Positions 8,594-16,279 of a stretch of 64,000 nucleotides of DNA are shown here, piece by piece. The position numbers were made by a program, and so were the translations under genes. The stretch is from Tenacibaculum sp. 190130A14a (GTDB lineage: Bacteria; Bacteroidota; Bacteroidia; Flavobacteriales; Flavobacteriaceae). The number at the start of each line of letters is the position of its first letter. The stretch's first letter is position 1. Location of the stretch: the NCBI RefSeq assembly GCF_964048965.1, contig NZ_OZ040189.1, forward strand, positions 1,860,001 to 1,924,000, written 5' to 3'. The notes beneath the pieces were generated by a model, which was not told the DNA's origin, made no database searches, and saw only the letters and a list, made by a program, of their open reading frames with translations.

Positions 8594-9625
8594 TTAGGTG
8601 TTAAATCGGTCTCTGAATTGTGAAGGGGTTTGTTTTACTATTTTTTTAAAAGCAGTGTTGAATGCAGAAATACTGTTAAATCCACAATCATAGGCAATAG
8701 ATGAAATGGTATTCTTTTTGTTGTTTGCTGAGGAAAGGATTTTTTTAGCTTCTTCAATTCTGTAAGAATTTATGAATTGTTGAAAATTTAGATTACAGTT
8801 TTCGTTTACAGACTGAGATAGGGAATGGGTAGTTACTTTTAATTCAGAAGCAACCATTTTAATTTTCAAATCTGGATTTAAAAATGGCTTTTTTTGTAGA
8901 AGATAAAATTCAAGTTCCCGAAAAATTTCTTTTGATTTTACATTGTCTAATGAGGAACTTTGATATTTGGTTTTATCTTCTAACAGAATTTTATTTACAA
9001 GAGCCCACAAACTTAAAGAGTATATTGCTATAGAATAAATTAAAGGGCCCAGTATATATGGAATGATATCTCCTAAAAGAAAAAAGAAATAGGAAGCCCA
9101 AATAAAAATAATGCCGATATGAATAAAATTGAGCCATTTTCTTTTTGTTACACTAAGTTCATTTTCATTTCGAAGAAAAGATTTTTTAAAAAAGTAAGAT
9201 GCTAAAATATAGCTCAAAAAGTGTATATAGATAAGATAGATACCAAAAGAAACATAGAAGTCTTTTGATAAAAGTTGAGCACTATTTAATACAAAAAATA
9301 CTACAAACGGAATTCCATGTATAAATATTTTTTTTTCGAATTTGAATGACTTTACTAGAAAACTTTTGGTATAAAAATAGAATAGAGGACCAAGTAAAAG
9401 AATAATTGTTAACCCCAAAGTGATTAGAATATAGTCTAAATCAACAGTGAAATACAAAAAAATAGATTTGCTTATTCGTACACCAAACAGTATTAACAAA
9501 ACACCTAAAATCTTATTAGAGATAGATTTAGTGTCCTTTTTAGATAAAAGGTAAATACCTAAAATAAAACCATGTATTACACCTAAACCGCATATTAAAA
9601 GAATAAGTATATGTTCTGTTTTCAT
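8594..9625 (-). CDS. AraC-type transcription regulator with N-terminal multi-pass membrane domain
   Basis: 343 residues. About seven hydrophobic segments occupy residues 5-215 (for example ILILLICGLGVIHGFILGIYL at the start). The last 110 residues are an AraC/XylS DNA-binding domain with two helix-turn-helix units, ending in the typical IAYDCGFNSISAFNTAFKK and TPSQFR. Such membrane-tethered AraC proteins are common in Flavobacteriia and presumably sense an envelope or external signal. The gene is on the same strand directly upstream of the DJ-1/serine-hydrolase pair (129-bp gap), making that pair its most likely target, by inference. A -7 element lies at 9643-9650. Confidence 0.87.
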   Translation of the reverse strand: MKTEHILILLICGLGVIHGFILGIYLLSKKDTKSISNKILGVLLILFGVRISKSIFLYFTVDLDYILITLGLTIILLLGPLFYFYTKSFLVKSFKFEKKIFIHGIPFVVFFVLNSAQLLSKDFYVSFGIYLIYIHFLSYILASYFFKKSFLRNENELSVTKRKWLNFIHIGIIFIWASYFFFLLGDIIPYILGPLIYSIAIYSLSLWALVNKILLEDKTKYQSSSLDNVKSKEIFRELEFYLLQKKPFLNPDLKIKMVASELKVTTHSLSQSVNENCNLNFQQFINSYRIEEAKKILSSANNKKNTISSIAYDCGFNSISAFNTAFKKIVKQTPSQFRDRFNT

Positions 9626-9642
9626 AAAGTAAAGATATAAAA

Positions 9643-9650
9643 CAAATATA
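9643..9650 (-). promoter_or_regulatory. -7 promoter element (TATATTTG) of the membrane AraC gene
   Basis: TATATTTG on the minus strand, 17 nt before the ATG at 9625, fits TAnnTTTG. Confidence 0.5.
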
Positions 9651-9691
9651 CTGTGGCTTATACTATGATTGTTCTAAAAAAAGCATAAAAA

Positions 9692-9721
9692 AAAACCTCT
9701 TTGAAGAAACAAAGAGGTTTT
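9692..9721 (-). terminator. Rho-independent terminator after htpG
   Basis: A 12-bp perfect stem (9692-9703 and 9710-9721), loop of 6, followed on the minus strand by a long T-run. The stem sequence is the same as at 5801-5830. Confidence 0.88.
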
Positions 9722-9738
9722 AAAATATGTTTGAATAA

Positions 9739-11628
9739 TTATTTAATAAGCTGATAAGAACGCTTAATAAAGTTAGTTAATTCTTCTCCATGTAATAAGT
9801 TTTGAGAAAGTTTAGCTAAATCAAACGCTTGAGAAACTAACTGTTTTTGTTTGTCTTCATCTGCGTTTAAAATATCACTAACAAGTTCATGATTGGTATT
9901 TACTACTAAATTGTACATTTCAGGTAAATTACCCATTCCCATCATTCCACCTCCCCCAGAAGCTTGCATTTCTTTCATACGACGCATAAATTCTGGAACG
10001 GTAATAATAAAAGGAGAAGCAGAAGAATCCATTGCTTCTAATTGAACAGTATAGTTTGAATTGTTAACAGCTCCTTCGATTACAGGTTTTAGTTGTTCTT
10101 TTTCTTCATCAGAAAGTTTAGAAATTACTGTATCGTCTTTTTTAATTAGGTTGTCAACGTGATCTGCATCAACACGTTTGAATTGAATTTTAGCTTCGGT
10201 ATTTGAAGTTTCAAGCTTTTGCATTAAATGACTAACGATAGGAGAGTCTAGTAATAAAACTTCATATCCTTTGGCTTTAGCATCTTCTATATAACTATGC
10301 TGTGCATCTTTATTGGCAGCATATAAAATTACATGATTACCATCTTTATCAGTTTGAATATCTTTTGTCTTTTCTATTAATTCGTCAAATGTGAAATAAG
10401 TATTATTTACGGTAGGATATAAAGCAAACTTCTTAGCTTTATCGAAGAATTTTTCTTCTGACAACATTCCATATTCAATAATAACTTTGATATCATTCCA
10501 CTTTTGTTCAAAATCTTCACGATCTTTTTTGAATAAAGAAGACAATTTATCAGCTACTTTTTTGGTAATATATCCAGAGATTTTCTTAACAGCTCCATCT
10601 GCTTGTAAATAAGAACGAGATACGTTCAAAGGAATATCTGGAGAGTCAATTACACCTTTAAGCATTTGTAAGAAGTCAGGAACAATTCCTTCAACATTAT
10701 CGGTTACAAATACTTGGTTTTGATATAATTGAATTTTATCCTTTTGAATATCCATATTTTGAGATAAACGAGGGAAGTATAAAATACCAGTTAAATTAAA
10801 AGGATAATCAACATTTAAATGGATGTGAAATAACGGTTCTTCAAATTGCATCGGATATAACTCTCTATAAAAAGTCTTATAATCCTCTGCTTCTAAGTCA
10901 GCTGGTTTTTTAGTCCAAGCTGGATTAGTATTATTGATGATATTGTCTACTGTTTCAGTTGTTGGTGTTGCATCTTCAGCTGCGTCTTCAGGTAAAGGTA
11001 GTGTTTCCTCTTTGGTTCCAAACTTAATTGGAATTTGGTTGAAACGATTGTACTTAGTTAAAAGCCCAGAGATTTTTTGATCTTCTAAAAAGTCCTTTTC
11101 ATCTTCAGAAATATGTAAAATTATTTCTGTTCCTCTTGTTGTTTTCTCATGAGCAACTAAAGTATATTCAGGAGATCCATCGCAAGTCCAATGTGCAGCA
11201 GGTTCTTCTTTATAAGACTTTGTAATAATTTCTACTTTATCAGCAACCATAAAAGCAGAGTAAAAACCTAGTCCAAAGTGTCCAATAACTCCAGTTTCAT
11301 TGTTAGAGTCTTTATACTTTTCTAAAAATTCTTCTGCACCAGAGAAAGCAATTTGATTGATGTATTTTTCAACTTCATCAGCAGTCATACCTAAACCTTG
11401 ATCTATGATATGAAGTGTTTTGTTGTCTTTATCTATTTTAATCTCAATTTGAGGCGTACCATACTCAACATTGGCTTCTCCTATAGAAATAAGATGTTTT
11501 AACTTGGTAGTTGCATCTGTAGCATTTGAAATAAGTTCACGTAAAAAGATCTCGTGGTCAGAATACAAGAATTTTTTAATCAGTGGAAATATATTTTCAA
11601 CCGATACATTAATGTTTCCTTTACTCAT
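9739..11628 (-). CDS. htpG: Molecular chaperone HtpG (bacterial Hsp90)
   Basis: 629 residues, the expected length. The N-terminal GHKL ATPase domain is clear: FLRELISNATDA (ATP-binding Asn), IDQGLGMT, and GHFGLGFYSAFMVADKV. The middle domain carries the conserved WTKKPADL and LYFPRLSQNMDIQKDKIQLYQNQVFV-type segments, and the C-terminal dimerisation domain follows. There is no signal peptide, consistent with a cytosolic chaperone. It is transcribed alone, with a strong terminator behind it. A perfect 6-bp dyad (TTGACT-N3-AGTCAA) lies about 30-45 nt upstream of the start and may be a regulatory site; it does not resemble the CIRCE element. Confidence 0.98.
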   Translation of the reverse strand: MSKGNINVSVENIFPLIKKFLYSDHEIFLRELISNATDATTKLKHLISIGEANVEYGTPQIEIKIDKDNKTLHIIDQGLGMTADEVEKYINQIAFSGAEEFLEKYKDSNNETGVIGHFGLGFYSAFMVADKVEIITKSYKEEPAAHWTCDGSPEYTLVAHEKTTRGTEIILHISEDEKDFLEDQKISGLLTKYNRFNQIPIKFGTKEETLPLPEDAAEDATPTTETVDNIINNTNPAWTKKPADLEAEDYKTFYRELYPMQFEEPLFHIHLNVDYPFNLTGILYFPRLSQNMDIQKDKIQLYQNQVFVTDNVEGIVPDFLQMLKGVIDSPDIPLNVSRSYLQADGAVKKISGYITKKVADKLSSLFKKDREDFEQKWNDIKVIIEYGMLSEEKFFDKAKKFALYPTVNNTYFTFDELIEKTKDIQTDKDGNHVILYAANKDAQHSYIEDAKAKGYEVLLLDSPIVSHLMQKLETSNTEAKIQFKRVDADHVDNLIKKDDTVISKLSDEEKEQLKPVIEGAVNNSNYTVQLEAMDSSASPFIITVPEFMRRMKEMQASGGGGMMGMGNLPEMYNLVVNTNHELVSDILNADEDKQKQLVSQAFDLAKLSQNLLHGEELTNFIKRSYQLIK

Positions 11629-11659
11629 AAGTATATATTTTGTTTGATATTATTTTCTG

Positions 11660-11674
11660 TTGACTTTTAGTCAA
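11660..11674. promoter_or_regulatory. Small perfect dyad upstream of htpG
   Basis: TTGACT-TTT-AGTCAA, a 6-bp inverted repeat with a 3-nt centre, lies between the htpG start (11628) and the terminator at 11715-11744. It is a candidate operator. No known heat-shock operator is matched. Confidence 0.3.
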
Positions 11675-11714
11675 AAAAAATACCAAATGAGTATAAATGA
11701 CAAGATGACATAAA

Positions 11715-11744
11715 AAACGCTTTTACGGTAATGTAAAAGCGTTT
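11715..11744 (-). terminator. Rho-independent terminator after the S9 peptidase gene
   Basis: A 12-bp perfect stem (aaacgcttttac / gtaaaagcgttt), loop of 6, followed by six Ts on the minus strand. Confidence 0.88.
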
Positions 11745-11766
11745 ATTTATTGAAAACTAAATTTAG

Positions 11767-14178
11767 TTACTTTCTATTTTTAACGTGTTTTTCTAGCCAC
11801 TGATCTTGTTCCCAAAGCATATGCATGATAGATTCTTTTGCTCTATAACCATGACTTTCTTTAGGTAGCATTACTAATCTTACTGGGGCTCCAAGTCCTT
11901 TTAACGCATTAAAATAACGTTCACTTTGTAATGGATAAGTTCCTGAGTTATTATCTGCTTCTCCGTGAATTAATAATAATGGTGTCTTCATTTTATCAGC
12001 GTGCATAAAAGGAGACATGTTATAGTATATTTCTGGTGCTTCCCAATAATTACGTTCTTCACTTTGGAATCCAAAAGGAGTTAATGTTCTATTGTAAGCT
12101 CCACTTCGTGCAATACCAGCAGCGAATAAATTTGAATGAGATAATAAGTTTGCAGTCATAAATGCTCCATAAGAATGTCCTCCAACAGCAACCTTATTAC
12201 GATCGATATAGCCTAGTTTATCAACGGCATCTATAGCTGCTTTAGCATTTCCTACCAGTTGTTTTATAAAAGTGTCATTAGGCTCTTCTTTTCCTTCACC
12301 AACAATAGGGAAAGAGGCATCATCTAAAACGACGTAACCTCTGGTTACCCAGTATATAGGAGAACCATACCAAGGATAGGTAAATTCATTTGAGCTTGAG
12401 GTGCTTTGACCTGCACTGCTTTTATCTTTAAACTCTCTAGGGTATGCCCACATAATCATTGGATATTTTTTTCCTTTCTCATAATTCTTTGGTAAATACA
12501 GGGTTCCAGATAATTCTAAACCATCTTCACGTTTATATTTAATCACTTCCTTATGAATATTTTGTATGCTTACAAATGGATTTTTGAAAGTTGTTAAAGC
12601 AACGGGTTTTTTCTTCTTTTTAATGTTTCTAATAAAATAATTTGGAAATTCATTTTTAGATTCTAAGCGAACCAAAACCGTTCCTTTTTTCATATCTAGA
12701 GCAGATAAAATACCCTCAACTTTGTCTGTTAATTTTGATTGATAAAGTCTTGATGTTTTTTGTGTCTTTAAATTTAATTTATCTACAAAAGGAAACTTCC
12801 CTTTTTTACTATATCCATCTCCAATTCTAAAAACTTCGTTACCTACCATTTCTAAAGTATATTGACCGTATTTATTTCGTTGAGTAACAAAAGTACCGGG
12901 ATCACTATACCTATCTTGGTAGTTCCTGTCTTCAATTGTAATTGGTTTTACTGTAGTATTTGAAGGATTAAAAACATATGATTTTGTGTTACGAGTGTTC
13001 CACCAATAATCTTGTGCTATAGCTGTATTATCATTACCCCATCTCATACTATAAAAACGACCTATTGTTTTAATCAATGGCTTCGCTTTTCCTTTAAATG
13101 GAGCGTTCAGTTCAAATACTTCATCTCTATGTGGAACTTTATTGTTCGGATCACCACCATCTAAAGCTTCAGCCCAAAATAGAGTAGCAGGCTTATCACC
13201 TCGCCATCCTATATTTCTTTTTCCCTTTCTTACTGCCATAAATCCTTTTGGTAAGTCTTCAATTAAAGGAACCTCTAAAACAGTTGTAACGAAATTAGCA
13301 TTGGTATCGTAAATGTTTGTTTTAGCAGGAAATCTATAGTAAGGTACTAAATATGAGAATGGTTTTTGAATAATAGTAATCATAATGTAATTACCATCTG
13401 GTGAAAAAGAAACACTTCTATACATATCACCTTTCATCCACATACTCTTAGTACCATCAAGGTTAACTTTTTCTAATTCAGATAAGGCTAACTGTTCAAA
13501 ATTATGCTCATCTGTTTTATTTTTTAAAAGATCTTGATAAGTTCTATTCTGTGCTTTTTTACCTTTTTTATTGATAGAAATAGTTGGTCCAGTGGGGATA
13601 CTTGATTTCGTATCGATTAATGGTTTTTTATTCTTTGAAACAAACTTCACTAATAAAGAGCTACTGTCTTTAAACCAAGAAAATGGTCTTCCCATGTTGG
13701 CATTAAGAGTTGCTGTAGTTAACTTCGTTGCTCTTTTAGATTGGATATCCAATACCCATAATTCTACACCAGAAGTTGTTGTATTCGTAAAAGCCATTTT
13801 CTTTTGATCAGGAGACCAAGAAAAATTAGCCAAACGTCTTTTGTCTGGTAAACCTGTTACAGCAGCTTCAGTTCCGTTTCTTCCAATTCTAACTTTTACA
13901 TTGGTAAAATAGCTTTGTCTGCTATTAATATTCGTTTTTGGGTTTATACGTAAACCACCAAGGCGCATTTCTTTTTCAGAGAGCGTCTCAATACTCTTAT
14001 AATTACTACTATACAAGAAAACAATGTTTTCCGCATTGTTGTCCATCCTAATTCTAGGAGTTCCGGGGGCATTTGCCAGTTCTAAAATCTCTTTTGGGGG
14101 CTCTTGATAACCTATATTTTCTTGAGAAAATCCAAGAAAAGAAATACCAAGTAACAATAGTAGACTGATTTTTTTCAT
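11767..14178 (-). CDS. S9 family prolyl-oligopeptidase-like peptidase, glutamyl-endopeptidase type
   Basis: About 803 residues from the ATG at 14178 (a TTG at 14202 overlaps the promoter element and is less likely). It has a signal peptide (MKKISLLLLLGISFLGFSQ), a long beta-propeller-like region (to about residue 540) and a C-terminal alpha/beta-hydrolase domain. The nucleophile is Ser669 in GGHSYGAFMTANLL; the aspartate lies in IHGEADNNSG and the histidine in ESHGYR. The stretch around the nucleophile and the following GIARSGAYNRTLTPFGFQ closely matches my recollection of plant chloroplast glutamyl endopeptidase (CGEP) and bacterial relatives in subfamily S9D. It is probably a periplasmic peptidase degrading peptides. 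Transcribed alone. Confidence 0.9.
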   Translation of the reverse strand: MKKISLLLLLGISFLGFSQENIGYQEPPKEILELANAPGTPRIRMDNNAENIVFLYSSNYKSIETLSEKEMRLGGLRINPKTNINSRQSYFTNVKVRIGRNGTEAAVTGLPDKRRLANFSWSPDQKKMAFTNTTTSGVELWVLDIQSKRATKLTTATLNANMGRPFSWFKDSSSLLVKFVSKNKKPLIDTKSSIPTGPTISINKKGKKAQNRTYQDLLKNKTDEHNFEQLALSELEKVNLDGTKSMWMKGDMYRSVSFSPDGNYIMITIIQKPFSYLVPYYRFPAKTNIYDTNANFVTTVLEVPLIEDLPKGFMAVRKGKRNIGWRGDKPATLFWAEALDGGDPNNKVPHRDEVFELNAPFKGKAKPLIKTIGRFYSMRWGNDNTAIAQDYWWNTRNTKSYVFNPSNTTVKPITIEDRNYQDRYSDPGTFVTQRNKYGQYTLEMVGNEVFRIGDGYSKKGKFPFVDKLNLKTQKTSRLYQSKLTDKVEGILSALDMKKGTVLVRLESKNEFPNYFIRNIKKKKKPVALTTFKNPFVSIQNIHKEVIKYKREDGLELSGTLYLPKNYEKGKKYPMIMWAYPREFKDKSSAGQSTSSSNEFTYPWYGSPIYWVTRGYVVLDDASFPIVGEGKEEPNDTFIKQLVGNAKAAIDAVDKLGYIDRNKVAVGGHSYGAFMTANLLSHSNLFAAGIARSGAYNRTLTPFGFQSEERNYWEAPEIYYNMSPFMHADKMKTPLLLIHGEADNNSGTYPLQSERYFNALKGLGAPVRLVMLPKESHGYRAKESIMHMLWEQDQWLEKHVKNRK

Positions 14179-14199
14179 GTGTATATAATTTTTTATACT

Positions 14200-14207
14200 C
14201 AAATATA
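14200..14207 (-). promoter_or_regulatory. -7 promoter element (TATATTTG) of the S9 peptidase gene
   Basis: TATATTTG on the minus strand, 21 nt before the ATG at 14178, supporting that start over the TTG at 14202. Confidence 0.55.
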
Positions 14208-14251
14208 TAACCTAGATATCTGAACAGAACCGACAAAATGTTAAAATAAAC

Positions 14252-15325
14252 TTAAGGTTTGTTTGGTAGGTTTTCTATAAATTGAACTATATCGTTCTTG
14301 TTTTCAATTATTTTACTTACCAAAGTGAATTGATTTATAGCCCTATCTAAATTGTGTTCTGAATATAATGTTTTATAGTAAACATCATTATTTAGATAAT
14401 CTGTTAGAAAACGTAAGCCCATAATAAATGTCATTATTTTCGGACCATGTGATAACAATTCTATTTCAGTTTGAGTTAAGGTGTTTTTTAAACTTTGAAA
14501 AAAACCAATGGTATAGTTTTTAAAATAATCTAGATTAAAATCAACTTTTTTTAAATCAGTTTCATCTTCATTAGCCGTACTACAAATTGTTCTTAACGCA
14601 TCACCATAATCAAAGTGAATACAACCTAGCATAACGGTATCTAAATCAATCATACAAATAGCATGTTCATTTCGATCAAATAAAATATTAGAAATCTTAG
14701 TATCGTTATGAGTTACACGTAAAGGAATTCTTTTGTTTTCAAGAGCCTTATCTATTACAAGCATTTCATCTATGTATTTATGTACAAAGTCGATATATTT
14801 TTTAGCTTTATCTATCCTTTCTTTAATAGCAAGAGTAAGTGCTTTTTGAAATTCCTGAAATCTAAATTCCATTGAATGAAATTTGGGCAAAGTTTCAATT
14901 AAAATACCAGTGAAATTGGTAGTATCATTTAAGAATTTACCTGTAGCAAATCCCGCTTGAAAAGCAACGGTATTCGAAGTTGCTTTTAAAAATGTTTGAG
15001 AATTCTGAATGTATTTAGACAAACACCAAAATTGATTGTTCTTATCAAGAATGTAAAATTCTGAATTTTTGGTAGGAAGAAATTGTATAGTTTCACTTCC
15101 TTTTTCAATTAAGTATTGCGATATAGCAACTTTATTTTGAATAACATCTTTGGCATTTTTAAAGACAGTACCGTTTAATTGTTGTAATACATATTGTTGA
15201 GTAGAGTAGGTATAAATTAAATAAGTATCGTTGATATGCCCCGAACTAAAGGTTTGAAAGTTCTTAAAACTATGATTTGTATCAAACAGATTGAAAATAT
15301 ATGATAATCTTTGATTTAGTTCCAT
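14252..15325 (-). CDS. Phosphotransferase-family sugar kinase (NahK-like anomeric hexosamine kinase)
   Basis: 357 residues of the aminoglycoside-phosphotransferase (APH) fold. The catalytic loop reads VTHNDTKISNILFD and the metal-binding segment IDLDTVMLGCIHFDYGDALR. In my recollection these are typical of N-acetylhexosamine 1-kinase (NahK/LnpB), and more generally of the AmgK-type anomeric kinases. The predicted reaction is ATP-dependent phosphorylation of an amino sugar (GlcNAc, GalNAc or MurNAc) at C1. The ATG overlaps the 3' end of the nucleotidyltransferase gene by 10 bp. A divergent sodium symporter completes an uptake, kinase, nucleotidyl-transfer set. The exact sugar is not readable from sequence. 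Confidence 0.78.
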   Translation of the reverse strand: MELNQRLSYIFNLFDTNHSFKNFQTFSSGHINDTYLIYTYSTQQYVLQQLNGTVFKNAKDVIQNKVAISQYLIEKGSETIQFLPTKNSEFYILDKNNQFWCLSKYIQNSQTFLKATSNTVAFQAGFATGKFLNDTTNFTGILIETLPKFHSMEFRFQEFQKALTLAIKERIDKAKKYIDFVHKYIDEMLVIDKALENKRIPLRVTHNDTKISNILFDRNEHAICMIDLDTVMLGCIHFDYGDALRTICSTANEDETDLKKVDFNLDYFKNYTIGFFQSLKNTLTQTEIELLSHGPKIMTFIMGLRFLTDYLNNDVYYKTLYSEHNLDRAINQFTLVSKIIENKNDIVQFIENLPNKP

Positions 15326-16209
15326 AAGTTTTCAGGATATATTCCTTGCTTTTTATAATGAATGATTTTTGAGACTACTTGGGGTTTATCTTCTTTATAA
15401 GTGACACCCATCCAATCAGATGCAGTTTCTAAGACTTTTACAGAGGCTTTGTTTTCATTTAAAAGAAAATTAATGGCTGATGGTAAGTAAAATTCTTCTT
15501 TCTCAGTTAAATAATGTTGCTTCAAAAATCCATAAAATAATTGATCTAATTCCTCAAAAATCTTAGGAGTAAAACCCCAATAATTCATAGATACAAGCGT
15601 GTTTTTTTTCATGTCTTTTTTTAAATTATTCTCAACATATACGATTCGATTATGTTTTGTAGAGATTTGAGACCTTTCTATGATACTTTTTAAGTTACCT
15701 TCATTATCTATGGTGCATTCACCTCTTGAAACTGATCCGTTTTTAGAAAGCGTATTTTGAATTTGATAACCCATCATTGCATATTGAGTGGTAGTAGGGT
15801 TCGTTGATTTTAGAAATGCTGCCATTTTAGCAAATGATTCTTGACCATAAAAATCATCTGCATTGATAACACAAAAGTTGCTGTCAATTACTTTTTTTGA
15901 GACTAACAAGGCATGAGCTGTACCCCATGGTTTTATACGGTTGTTATTCTTGAATTCCTCTGGAATATCAGTAGTTTCTTGACAAACAAATTCAATATCT
16001 ATCAAATGCTTTAATTTAGACTTAAAGGAAGTCTTTAAGATGTTTAAGATTTCACCTCGAACAACAAAAACAACTTTTTTAAAACCATTTTGAATAGCGT
16101 CATAGATAGAAAAATCTATGATTGCTTCATTTTGAGAACTAATAGCATCAATTTGTTTTAATCCACCATATCTACTTCCTAAACCGGCAGCAAGAATTAC
16201 AAGAATCAT
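15316..16209 (-). CDS. Sugar-1-phosphate nucleotidyltransferase (MurU/GlmU-N-like)
   Basis: About 297 residues from the ATG at 16209, where the protein begins directly with the nucleotide-binding motif MILVILAAGLGSRYGGLKQ (GxGxRxGGxKQ). The metal-binding INADDFYG follows, and the remainder is a Rossmann-like nucleotidyltransferase fold. Paired with the NahK-like kinase it would convert a sugar-1-phosphate to a UDP-sugar, skipping de novo synthesis, as in the AmgK-MurU recycling route of other Gram-negatives (established for that pair; inference here). A TAnnTTTG element at 16261-16268 gives a leader of about 45 nt and overlaps the divergent symporter's upstream region. Confidence 0.8.
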   Translation of the reverse strand: MILVILAAGLGSRYGGLKQIDAISSQNEAIIDFSIYDAIQNGFKKVVFVVRGEILNILKTSFKSKLKHLIDIEFVCQETTDIPEEFKNNNRIKPWGTAHALLVSKKVIDSNFCVINADDFYGQESFAKMAAFLKSTNPTTTQYAMMGYQIQNTLSKNGSVSRGECTIDNEGNLKSIIERSQISTKHNRIVYVENNLKKDMKKNTLVSMNYWGFTPKIFEELDQLFYGFLKQHYLTEKEEFYLPSAINFLLNENKASVKVLETASDWMGVTYKEDKPQVVSKIIHYKKQGIYPENLWN

Positions 16210-16260
16210 AAATTTTATTTTAAAAGGTGAATATAATTTAATTTGAATGATTATTTTGGT

Positions 16261-16268
16261 CAAAACTA
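16261..16268 (-). promoter_or_regulatory. -7 promoter element (TAGTTTTG) of the nucleotidyltransferase-kinase pair
   Basis: TAGTTTTG on the minus strand matches TAnnTTTG. It sits in the 70-bp space shared with the divergent symporter (ATG at 16280), so expression of the two units may be linked. Confidence 0.45.
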
Positions 16269-16279
16269 AATTTAACTCC

